Under the pieces are notes generated by a model, which saw nothing but the letters and a program-made list of their open reading frames with translations, was not told the DNA's origin and did no database searches. A program made the translations under genes and the position numbers. Below are positions 6,429 through 12,954 of a DNA stretch of 12,954 nucleotides, piece after piece (positions within the stretch are counted from its first letter, which is position 1; every line of letters begins with the position of its first letter). Location: assembly GCA_016763495.1 (NCBI GenBank), contig JAESTR010000111.1:1-12954 (forward strand), given 5' to 3'. Origin of the DNA: Kordiimonadaceae bacterium. GTDB taxonomy: Bacteria > Pseudomonadota > Alphaproteobacteria > Sphingomonadales > Kordiimonadaceae.

Positions 6429-6643
6429 ATGAAATCACAATGAGCCTTAAGGATGTGATGAATTTAAAAGTAGGCCAAACTATTATGCTCAATAAAACGC
6501 CGAAAGACGATATTGTTTTGAAATGTGGTGATATCCCTATGGTAAGCGGCAGTATTGGACGGTCTGGCCACCATGTCGCTGTGCAAATACACAAAACCGC
6601 AGAGCGTCTTAAAGGCAATGACCATGATGCTGCGGGGCAATAG
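6368..6643 (+). pseudogene. fliM: FliM C-terminal (SpoA) domain, out of frame with the 5' part
   Basis: This frame continues FliM after the missing base: W-E-T-H-L-A-T-E-L-W at 6368-6397, then the SpoA fold that binds FliN (DLQAVLDEITMSLKDVMNLK, VGQTIMLNKTPKDDIVLKC and GHHVAVQIHK). It ends at 6643, 3 nt before the next gene, as expected for intact fliM. A single extra T, making TATTTGGGAA, restores one frame. It has no convincing start of its own: TTG 6380 lies inside the conserved HLATELW, and the first ATG (6440) would cut off the domain's beginning. It is not a separate FliN, since it begins with FliM-specific sequence. The cause may be a sequencing error or a true lesion. Confidence 0.88.
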
Positions 6644-6646
6644 AGG

Positions 6647-7060
6647 ATGATGGAGTATTCAGAACTGATAGTTGATGCTATACTTGCTGCATTGTTAATT
6701 GTGGCAATCGTAATGTGTGTGATTGTTACACGGCGGCTTGGTACAATTAGAGCCGGGCAAGCAGAATTAAAATCACTTGTTGACCAGTTGAACGCTGCTG
6801 TTACCAATGCGCAACGAGGCGTTGTCAATTTAAGGAGTTCTGCTGAAGAAGTGGAAGGGCGGCTAAAACTGGAACGCCACAAAGCAGAGGTGATTGCTGA
6901 CGAATTGTCAATGATGGTTGAAAGTGGCAATAATCTTGCAAACCGTATTGAAGGTGGCTTAACAGGCCCTTCTGGAATTGCACAAAACGTCAAAGCGCCG
7001 AAACCAAAAGACCTGAAAAAACAGGAAGAAATTTTAGCTGCGTTAAAAGAGGCTCGATAG
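6647..7060 (+). CDS. DUF6468-like single-pass membrane protein of alphaproteobacterial flagellar clusters
   Basis: The 137-residue product has one N-terminal membrane segment (about 8-28, IVDAILAALLIVAIVMCVIV). A helical, probably coiled-coil region (30-95) follows, with KSLVDQLNAAVTNAQRGVVN and RLKLERHKAEVIADELSMMV, then a basic tail with KAPKPKDLKKQEEILAALKE. Size, topology and position between fliM and motE fit the DUF6468 family found in alphaproteobacterial flagellar operons; I base this on memory of the family. Its function is not known. A role at the stator or C-ring is only suggested by its neighbours. Start is ATG 6647 or 6650. GAGG directly touches 6647, which favours 6650, but GGGG 9 nt upstream could serve 6647. 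Confidence 0.75.
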   Translation: MMEYSELIVDAILAALLIVAIVMCVIVTRRLGTIRAGQAELKSLVDQLNAAVTNAQRGVVNLRSSAEEVEGRLKLERHKAEVIADELSMMVESGNNLANRIEGGLTGPSGIAQNVKAPKPKDLKKQEEILAALKEAR

Positions 7061-7082
7061 TGTTTCGAGCGGAGTGGATGCC

Positions 7083-7745
7083 ATGAGTGAAAATACAGCG
7101 AGCCGATTTAAACTTTTCCCCGTAGTCATCTTTGTTGCATGTGCTGCGCTGGGGCTACGAGTTGTTGATATTTATTCAGGGTTGAATTTGTTAGCGGAGC
7201 CGGTTTTTGCACAAGAAGATGCACAAGAGGCGGCTGCTCAGGATGCCTCACCGGAAGACACCAATTTGGAAGCCGCTGTAGCGAAGCCCCGTCGGCGTCC
7301 CATAGTAGTAGGGTTGCCGGATAGTGATGAGCTGCGCATACTTAATCAACTTAGGCAGCGACGTATAAAATTAGAGCAACGTGAACAGCAAATCGAATTG
7401 CAAGCCCAGTTGCTTTCGTCTACAGAAAAACAAATTGACGATAAAATTCTTCGACTGGAAGTCTTAGAGACGCAGATTAAAGGGCATTTACGTCTATTTG
7501 AAGATCGGCAAGATGATCAGCTTAAATCGATTGTTAAGGTTTATGAGACTATGAAGCCTAAGGATGCTGCCCCACGTTTTGAGGGGTTGGCATTGCAGAC
7601 ACAGCTTGATCTTGTACAGAGAATGAAACCTTCAAAAGTTGCCGCTTTGATGGCGAAAATGACACCGCGCAAAGCATCAGCTTTGACGACCGAATTGGCG
7701 ACTAGGGCTCAACCACCACGGTTGGAAGATTTGTCAGGTAGCTAG
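7083..7745 (+). CDS. motE: MotE-like periplasmic motility protein with MgtE_N-like C-terminus
   Basis: In Sinorhizobium, MotE is a periplasmic protein that stabilises MotC, a stator-associated protein. This 220-residue product has an N-terminal membrane or signal segment (about 12-30), then AEPVFAQE, which may be a cleavage site. A low-complexity acidic stretch (45-68) and a long coiled coil (about 85-140, RQRRIKLEQREQQIELQAQL) follow. The C-terminal helical domain (about 155-210) has KVYETMKPKDAAPRFEGL and MKPSKVAALMAKMTPRKASA, the repeat type shared with MgtE N-domains and MotE. I chose ATG 7083 (GGAG 8 nt upstream) over the in-frame GTG 7074, which overlaps that ribosome site. No MotC homologue is recognised nearby; the large TPR protein downstream could fill that place. 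Confidence 0.8.
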   Translation: MSENTASRFKLFPVVIFVACAALGLRVVDIYSGLNLLAEPVFAQEDAQEAAAQDASPEDTNLEAAVAKPRRRPIVVGLPDSDELRILNQLRQRRIKLEQREQQIELQAQLLSSTEKQIDDKILRLEVLETQIKGHLRLFEDRQDDQLKSIVKVYETMKPKDAAPRFEGLALQTQLDLVQRMKPSKVAALMAKMTPRKASALTTELATRAQPPRLEDLSGS

Positions 7746-7783
7746 CATATTTGTTAGTGGTTTTTGGGGAAGGAACTTAAACA

Positions 7784-8434
7784 ATGGGTAATCAGGCCGC
7801 TGCGATTAGTTTGCAGGAACGGGCAGAAGCGATACGGGAAGACCGAGGCGATTCTGTTGCTGTGGATGAAATCGCCAGCATCGTTGGATCATTGGTTCAG
7901 GGCACTGCTCATGACAATGAAATGGATAAAGTGGCCAGCGAGTTACGAGAGTTATTGCAATTCATTGATTCTGCCAAAGTTGAGCTTATGGGAATGCAGG
8001 CTAAGTCAATGTCTGCAAAAGATATACCTGATGCAGGGGTGCAGCTTGACGCAGTTATTGATGCAACAGAAGAAGCGGCAGGCACTATTATGGATGCCGC
8101 AGATGCGATTAGTGTCATTGCTGAAGAAGTAGATGATGTTGTCGCTGTAAAACTTGCTGATATAGCAGCAAATCTTTTTCAGGCATCAAGTTTTCAGGAT
8201 TTGACGGGCCAAAGAATTTCAAAAGTTACCAAAACATTCGCTCATTTGGAAGAGCGCCTTAACGCGTTAGCCGATGCGATTGGCGACGATTATATTGAAG
8301 CAGATGACGAAGACATTAACGTTGATGATGAAGGTGTTGCTGTTAATGACGACGATTTATTGCACGGCCCGCAGCTTGAAGGTGAAGGCAATAGCCAGGC
8401 TGAAATTGATGCGTTACTTGCGAGTTTTGACTAA
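7784..8434 (+). CDS. cheZ: CheY-P phosphatase CheZ
   Basis: CheZ speeds dephosphorylation of CheY-P and so ends the turning signal at FliM. The 216-residue protein is almost all helical. It carries the CheZ signature FQASSFQDLTGQRISKVTKT, with D139 and Q143 equivalent to the catalytic D143 and Q147 of E. coli CheZ. An acidic linker (about 168-200) leads to the C-terminal tail SQAEIDALLASFD (204-216), the CheY-tethering peptide. This tail shares SQAEIDALL with the N-terminal CheY-binding helix of E. coli FliM. The ATG at 7784 has AGGAA 8 nt upstream. CheZ is encoded here inside the motor operon, next to fliM and motB, rather than with che genes. Confidence 0.93.
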   Translation: MGNQAAAISLQERAEAIREDRGDSVAVDEIASIVGSLVQGTAHDNEMDKVASELRELLQFIDSAKVELMGMQAKSMSAKDIPDAGVQLDAVIDATEEAAGTIMDAADAISVIAEEVDDVVAVKLADIAANLFQASSFQDLTGQRISKVTKTFAHLEERLNALADAIGDDYIEADDEDINVDDEGVAVNDDDLLHGPQLEGEGNSQAEIDALLASFD

Positions 8435-8498
8435 AGATAATTTTGTCGTAGTAGAATTTTAAGCCCAGAAGAGTTAGTGCCCCTAGAAATTAGTACGT

Positions 8499-9164
8499 AT
8501 GTATGAACCAGAAGAAAATACCAAAAAGATATTTGGTTCTGACCCAACAATGGGCCTGTTTGTTGGCCTGTACCTGATTCTGCTAGCCTTTTTTATCCTG
8601 TTGAACGCGGTTTCAAATCAGGCGTTCGAACGAGCCGAAGCCGCTATGGATAGTGTTAATGCGTCTTTTAATGACGATGCTAAAGTGCGTGCCCCCCAAA
8701 TTAATATTGATCCTACTGTCGGTAATGACGCTGCTAATAACCCTGTACTGAAACAAATCAGCAAAAGCTTCTTCGCTGAGATGAACCTGAAAGGGCGCTT
8801 TTCTTCCGCTGGCGGTGGAACTTTTGAAGTGCAGTTTCCCGTGGAAAACCTGTTCCAGCGCGGATCTTTTCGTGTGAAGGCTGGCATGACAGGCTTTTTA
8901 AATCAGCTGCTAAAGGCGGTGACTATTCCGGTGAACGGCAGAGAGCAACAAGTAGCCTTTATGTTTGGCTCTGGCATTAAACCCGTGGCACGGGAGATGA
9001 CAAGGTCTCAGGAAATTGCTGTACGCAGAGCGGGGTCCTTGGCGCGGTACCTAAAGTCACAAGGCGTTAAAGACGGAGTGTTTACAACAGGGTTTGTAGC
9101 CGTGCCTGAAGGGCAGATGCTTGCGGTCTTTTCGAGCGCGCCAAAAGGCGCGAGGAAAAGATAA
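8499..9164 (+). CDS. MotB-like paralogue with degenerate ion site and OmpA-like domain
   Basis: The 221-residue product has the MotB layout: a short cytoplasmic N-terminus, one membrane helix (about 18-38), a linker and an OmpA-like periplasmic end. FVGLYLILLAFFILLNAVS (21-39) aligns without gaps with FADLLSLLLTFFVLLSSMS of the next gene, but the proton-carrying Asp is Gly23. ENLFQRGSFRVKAGMTGFLN matches the neighbour's ADLLFQRKQSQLATGAIRGL. The peptidoglycan-binding region is degraded: FGSGIKPVAREMTRSQEIAV stands where motB has GHTDSAPV and NWELSMARA. It therefore probably neither carries protons nor binds peptidoglycan in the normal way. It may be a partner or regulator of the stator. The start ATG 8499 has only a weak ribosome site. 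It ends 4 nt before motB. Confidence 0.82.
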   Translation: MYEPEENTKKIFGSDPTMGLFVGLYLILLAFFILLNAVSNQAFERAEAAMDSVNASFNDDAKVRAPQINIDPTVGNDAANNPVLKQISKSFFAEMNLKGRFSSAGGGTFEVQFPVENLFQRGSFRVKAGMTGFLNQLLKAVTIPVNGREQQVAFMFGSGIKPVAREMTRSQEIAVRRAGSLARYLKSQGVKDGVFTTGFVAVPEGQMLAVFSSAPKGARKR

Positions 9165-9168
9165 CGGC

Positions 9169-9900
9169 ATGACCTACAATACTGAAAGCACACTGCATAG
9201 AAACAAGGAGCCCGCCGGCGGTAGCTGGATGATAACGTTTGCTGATTTGCTTTCCTTATTACTTACTTTTTTTGTACTACTCTCCTCAATGAGTACCGTT
9301 CATTATGAAAGTTGGAAGTCGGTTGTGGCTTCAATGACCCAGGAATTCAACCCAGAGCGACCAAGGATTGATCTTGTCCCTCATGAATTGCCTGATCATC
9401 TCAAAAAAACACCGGGAGCAGGCTTAAACCTTAATTACTTGAAAGTGCTGTTTGAACGAGCAATTGGCGCTCAGCCAACATTGGCTGGATCAATCGTTAA
9501 CCTTGATGGTGACAGCGTGATCATCTCCATCCCTGCTGATTTGTTGTTTCAGCGTAAGCAAAGCCAATTGGCAACAGGTGCTATTCGCGGTCTACAACAA
9601 TTAGCGGGCACTTTGGTACAGATTGAAAACCGCTTGAAAGTCACAGGGCACACGGATAGTGCGCCCGTCATAAACGGCAAATATCGCTCGAATTGGGAAC
9701 TGTCTATGGCACGAGCCAGAATTGTTGCCGGAATTTTGACTGATTCTGGGTATATACATCCTGTTACCGTATTAGGGTTTGCCGATACTGGCGGACCTCC
9801 GGTGACAAGTAGCCGTCGACAGCGTGAAGATTTGATAGAACGCGTTGATATTGTTATACTAACTGAAAGCAGGGGCACTGGACCGTATGACGTTTTCTAG
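9169..9900 (+). CDS. motB: Flagellar stator protein MotB
   Basis: MotB pairs with MotA to form the proton-driven stator and anchors it to peptidoglycan. The 243-residue product has GGSWMITFADLLSLLLTFFV (17-36), with D26 as the proton-binding residue in the single membrane helix. A linker follows, then an OmpA-type domain (about 108-235) with VTGHTDSAP (158-166) and SNWELSMARA (174-183), the peptidoglycan-binding motif, then LGFADTGGPP and RVDIVI. I chose ATG 9169, 4 nt after the previous stop and with GAGGAAAAG upstream, over the in-frame TTG 9121 inside the previous gene. The gene shares 14 nt with the following TPR gene. No motA is present in the window, so MotA must be encoded elsewhere. 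Confidence 0.95.
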   Translation: MTYNTESTLHRNKEPAGGSWMITFADLLSLLLTFFVLLSSMSTVHYESWKSVVASMTQEFNPERPRIDLVPHELPDHLKKTPGAGLNLNYLKVLFERAIGAQPTLAGSIVNLDGDSVIISIPADLLFQRKQSQLATGAIRGLQQLAGTLVQIENRLKVTGHTDSAPVINGKYRSNWELSMARARIVAGILTDSGYIHPVTVLGFADTGGPPVTSSRRQREDLIERVDIVILTESRGTGPYDVF

Positions 9901-12865
9901 TTGGCTTAAAATTCTTACTATGAGCAGCAGCCTTTTGGCCGTTGACGCAGCGCTGTCTGGTATCTACGCACAAACGGAGCCTCAAAATACTAATGCTCAA
10001 AAGGCAGCTGCCCGGACCAGAGTTGCACAAAATATTCGGCCACGAATAACAGTACAAGGGGCCAATCAGTCTAACTATTCGAGAGTGGTGCTCGATGTGC
10101 CCGAAGATACAGCTTACCGAGTGGAAAAAACCGGTAACCGGTTGAGGGTTATAATCACTGGACGCTTCCGGACCGATTTATCAAAAATTAGAGGGCAAGA
10201 CCTTACGCGCATTGGCAATGCGACAACATCCCGCGCTGGATTGGATACAATAATATCATTTGATGTTGTTTCAGGTGTGTCGCCGCGGGACTTTCGGTCG
10301 GGCCAATTTGTTATATTGGATGTATATGGCGGAGATGAGGGCGCAGTGTTGCCAATTAGGTCATTCCGTAGAAATACTATTGCGCCGTCTCGAAACACTG
10401 CAACCGCCACACCAACACCAAGCACAGCACCCAATATAGGGGCCGCGAACACGGCTCAGGCGGCAAATGCGAGTGGCGCAGATGTAACCGGAGGCACTGT
10501 AACCGGAGACACTGTAACAGATGCCGCAAGCAGTGCAGACAACGCCGACACACCATCTGCGGCTGATAGTCCAGCTGGCACCGAGGCTGCAGAAACATCA
10601 ACTGACACAGGTGACAGTGCAGACAGTGCAGGGTCTAATCCGGCAGATGAGCCTCAGAACACTGTTGTTGCGGTTGATACTGGCGGAAATACGCCAACAG
10701 GCACAGCTGATACTTTGCAAGACAACGCCAGCAGCGACGATGACCCAGAGCCGATTATCGAACTACCTAAGCCAGTAGTCGTGCAGCCGGCGCAGGCTTT
10801 ACCTGCTAGCACCGGGCGTAGTGTCATTGATGTTGCAGCTCTTGCACGTACGAAAAACCCTGATTTAATATTGGAAGGTTTCGATGTTGTATCGCCAGAT
10901 GATACCGTTGTTACCGCAGTTGTCGCCGAGGTAGACAATGGCATATCTATGAATTTCGCCATAGGCGAACCTGTTGCATCAGCTGTGTTTGAGCGTGGTG
11001 GTATGCTGTGGATTGTGTTTGACCAGCCCTATAAGTTTGACCCCACAGGTTTGGCCGAGGCTGGCCAGCTTTTTACAGGTCGGGTACGGCAAGTGGAGCA
11101 GCGGGAGCACCCTGATGCGCTCGTGCTACGTATGGCAATACGGGCGAACCAAAGTACCGTGGTAGAGCGTGACCAAAATAACTGGATTGTTTACCTGAAA
11201 GATACGCCTGCTAAACCACGTTTCCCTTTAAAACCAGTGCGCCGTGAAGAAGCGGGTAAAGGGCAGCAGATTTTTGTATCTGCAACAGATATCGGACGAA
11301 AAATTGAAATAGAAGACCCAGACGTTGGCGACCAGATAGTTATTGTACCGATGGGCCGACAAGGGCACGGCTTGGCTGAAAGCTACAGTTATGCGACCGC
11401 AGAACTACTTGAAAGCGCACAGGGTGTGATCGTTACCCCACTGACGGATTTTGTAGATGTTGAACGCTACAGAGACGGTATTTCTATCCGCTCAACGGGG
11501 AATGATATTTTGTCTGCGTCTCGCCTTTCTCGGGCCACAGGCATTGGTGACGATGTTCATACCGGCTTTTCTAGGCTGATTGATTTTGCTAACTGGCGTA
11601 TTGGCGAAAGCTGGGAATACCGCAAAAATAAAGCGCGTCTATTTTATGAATTGTCGTTGCGGCCGAGCAATTCTCGTAACGACGTGCGCTGGAAGCTGGC
11701 GCGCTATTATTTAGCGCACGGCAGGGCCGGTGAATGTTTGGGTATTTTGGAGCGTATTTTGGCGGAAGACCCGCTATTGGCGCAAAACTCGGAATTTCTT
11801 GCTGTGCGGGGCGTGGCTAACTTTAAGCAAGGCCGCCTTGCCGATGCACTTAAAGACCTTGGTGCTCGTGAGTTGGAAGCCGAACAGGATGCAGATTTGT
11901 GGCGCACCTTAGTGCAAGAAGCCCTCGGCGAGAATGAAAAAGCACTAGAGCATTACCGCAGAGGCCGGGATGTAATGGGCACCTATGACATTAAGGACCG
12001 GGCTGAAATACAGCTTGCTGTCGTTCGCTCTGCAATTGCGACAGGGAATTTGGAATTGGCGCAGCAGGAACTTGATTTACTGAATGGGCAAGAGGTTACA
12101 GAAACACAGTTAGCCGAATCATTATACCAAGGTGCGCGCATTGCCGAGCAGCAAGGTCAGTTAGACGAAGCGTTTGCACAATATGATGATTTGTCCAATG
12201 CACGCCAGCGATGGATTGCCGCCAGAGCCCGCTATTCACGTATTAATTTTGGCGTGAATAATGGGGATTTAACAGCGCTGGATGCAATCGAGCAATTGGA
12301 GCGTTTGCGCTATGCATGGCGCGGCGATTTGTTTGAAGTTCAGTTGCTGGATGATTTATCTGAGTTTTATTTTGAGACGGGCCAATATGAAGAAGGGCTG
12401 AGAAGCTTGCGTGAGGGCGTTTCTTACTATCCTGAAGCCGCCAAAGAACGAAGAATGCTGCTGCGTATGAACCAGGTATTCCGTACTTTATTCCTTGATG
12501 GCGGGGCTGACAGAATGGCGCCTATCAGTGCTATTGCTTTGTTTGAAAAGTTTAAAGATCTGACGCCTCTTGGTAGTGATGGCGATCTACTTATAAGGCG
12601 GTTGGCGGCACGTCTTGTTTCTGTTGATTTACTTGGCAATGCGGCTGAAATGCTAAAATATCAGGTTGAATTTCGTACCGAGGGCGCTGCCAGAGCACAA
12701 ATCGCAGCAAGCTTGGCCAAAATTTACATCATGGATGACAAGCCAGAAGCCGCGCTTGAGATAATGCGTGCCACACGAGAGCCAAGGCTACCTGCTGATA
12801 TTGAAAGTAATCGTAGGCACGTTGAAGCGCGGGCTAGTCGAGCAGTCAAAATACGAAGAAGCTGA
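9887..12865 (+). CDS. Large exported TPR-repeat protein of the flagellar operon (frame broken at the 3' end)
   Basis: I do not recognise a named gene. The 992-residue frame starts with a signal peptide (about 1-29, ending SGIYAQ), so the protein should act in the periplasm or outer membrane. Residues 50-148 form a beta-rich domain resembling AMIN (RITVQGANQSNYSRVVLDVP to FVILDVYGG). Residues 165-305 are a Thr/Ala/Asp-rich disordered linker. About 306-445 is a second beta-rich part (VIDVAALARTKNPDLILEGF, WIVFDQP). From about 570 on are TPR-type helical repeats such as RWKLARYYLAHGRAGECLGI and LSEFYFETGQYEEGLRSLRE. It overlaps motB by 14 nt, which suggests coupled expression and a stator role. 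With motE present and no motC seen, it could be MotC's functional counterpart; that is inference. The stop at 12865 comes from a frameshift near 12831. Confidence 0.82.
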   Translation: MTFSSWLKILTMSSSLLAVDAALSGIYAQTEPQNTNAQKAAARTRVAQNIRPRITVQGANQSNYSRVVLDVPEDTAYRVEKTGNRLRVIITGRFRTDLSKIRGQDLTRIGNATTSRAGLDTIISFDVVSGVSPRDFRSGQFVILDVYGGDEGAVLPIRSFRRNTIAPSRNTATATPTPSTAPNIGAANTAQAANASGADVTGGTVTGDTVTDAASSADNADTPSAADSPAGTEAAETSTDTGDSADSAGSNPADEPQNTVVAVDTGGNTPTGTADTLQDNASSDDDPEPIIELPKPVVVQPAQALPASTGRSVIDVAALARTKNPDLILEGFDVVSPDDTVVTAVVAEVDNGISMNFAIGEPVASAVFERGGMLWIVFDQPYKFDPTGLAEAGQLFTGRVRQVEQREHPDALVLRMAIRANQSTVVERDQNNWIVYLKDTPAKPRFPLKPVRREEAGKGQQIFVSATDIGRKIEIEDPDVGDQIVIVPMGRQGHGLAESYSYATAELLESAQGVIVTPLTDFVDVERYRDGISIRSTGNDILSASRLSRATGIGDDVHTGFSRLIDFANWRIGESWEYRKNKARLFYELSLRPSNSRNDVRWKLARYYLAHGRAGECLGILERILAEDPLLAQNSEFLAVRGVANFKQGRLADALKDLGARELEAEQDADLWRTLVQEALGENEKALEHYRRGRDVMGTYDIKDRAEIQLAVVRSAIATGNLELAQQELDLLNGQEVTETQLAESLYQGARIAEQQGQLDEAFAQYDDLSNARQRWIAARARYSRINFGVNNGDLTALDAIEQLERLRYAWRGDLFEVQLLDDLSEFYFETGQYEEGLRSLREGVSYYPEAAKERRMLLRMNQVFRTLFLDGGADRMAPISAIALFEKFKDLTPLGSDGDLLIRRLAARLVSVDLLGNAAEMLKYQVEFRTEGAARAQIAASLAKIYIMDDKPEAALEIMRATREPRLPADIESNRRHVEARASRAVKIRRS
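10484..10513 (+). repeat. 15-bp tandem repeat in the TPR gene linker
   Basis: GTAACCGGAGGCACT (10484-10498) is followed at once by GTAACCGGAGACACT (10499-10513), then a partial third copy GTAACAGA. It encodes VTGGT-VTGDT-VT within the Thr/Ala-rich linker. A 9-bp tandem repeat GACAGTGCA lies further on at 10613-10630. Confidence 0.85.
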
Positions 12866-12954
12866 GGTGATGCTTGAGACGGACCGTAGTGTAGAGGCCG
12901 AAGTGCTACGCACAGATATTTTCTGGGGCGCCAAAGACTGGCCTCGGCTCACTA
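12831..12954 (+). pseudogene. Continuation of the TPR protein in the next frame, running off the window
   Basis: After an extra base near CGCGGGCTA (12828-12836), the frame at multiples of three stays open to the window end. It reads LVEQSKYEEAEVMLETDRSV, then EAEVLRTDIFWGAKDWPRLT. This looks like TPR helices in the same style as the upstream protein (a V-E-x-x-x-Y-E-E-A-E helix followed by W-G-A-K-D-W). Removing one G from the GGG run joins both parts. The gene therefore extends past 12954 and the stop at 12865 is probably not its natural end. Confidence 0.75.

Noticed and set aside
6380..6643. Separate FliN gene starting at TTG 6380
   Set aside because: The sequence begins within the FliM-specific W-E-x-H-L-A-T-E-L-W segment, has no ribosome site, and is explained by one missing base in fliM.
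7764..8132. A 122-residue frame overlapping cheZ on the same strand
   Set aside because: It is a shifted-frame shadow of cheZ, which has the catalytic motif, the ribosome site and the CheY-binding tail.

Overview
The window is a flagellar and chemotaxis gene cluster from an alphaproteobacterium. Three things point there: a FliX C-terminus, a DksA of the alphaproteobacterial form with only one of the four zinc-finger cysteines, and the gene set flgF-flgG-flgA-flgH beside fliL-fliM-(DUF6468-like)-motE-like-cheZ-motB. Base composition looks only moderate in GC, so a marine lineage such as Kordiimonadales/Emcibacterales or a low-GC Rhodospirillales relative is possible. The genus cannot be told from the sequence alone.

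Layout. Positions 1-805 (+) hold the end of fliX (cut by the window edge) and dksA with its own promoter and terminator. Positions 908-4440 (-) hold the operon flgF-flgG-flgA-flgH (proximal rod, distal rod, P-ring chaperone, L-ring), converging on dksA and closed by a strong terminator. Positions 4441-4871 are a 431-nt divergent regulatory region. It carries a near-perfect sigma-54 promoter for flgF, a weaker sigma-54-like element before fliL, three TTTGCCG copies placed like activator sites, a 27-bp tandem repeat in the flgF leader and a two-tier inverted repeat. Positions 4872-12954 (+) hold a long operon: fliL, fliM (frameshifted), a DUF6468-like membrane protein, a MotE-like periplasmic protein, cheZ, a degenerate MotB-like gene, a canonical motB, and a very large exported TPR protein that overlaps motB and runs off the window.

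How the genes work together. FlgF/G/H build the rod and L-ring, and FlgA helps form the P-ring. FliL, MotB, MotE and probably the TPR protein act at the stator in the inner membrane and periplasm. FliM is the C-ring switch that receives CheY-P, and CheZ removes the phosphate from CheY-P. FliX (known in Caulobacter to control the sigma-54 activator FlbD) fits the sigma-54 promoter seen here.

Most notable points: (1) a MotB paralogue directly before motB in which the proton-carrying Asp is Gly and the peptidoglycan-binding motif is degraded, with no motA in the window; (2) a CheZ whose C-terminal tail is the FliM-type CheY-binding helix, while FliM's own helix is pushed about 60 residues in behind an acidic repeat; (3) single-base frameshifts in fliM and in the TPR gene, which may be sequencing errors or real lesions; (4) a structured, repeat-rich divergent control region.
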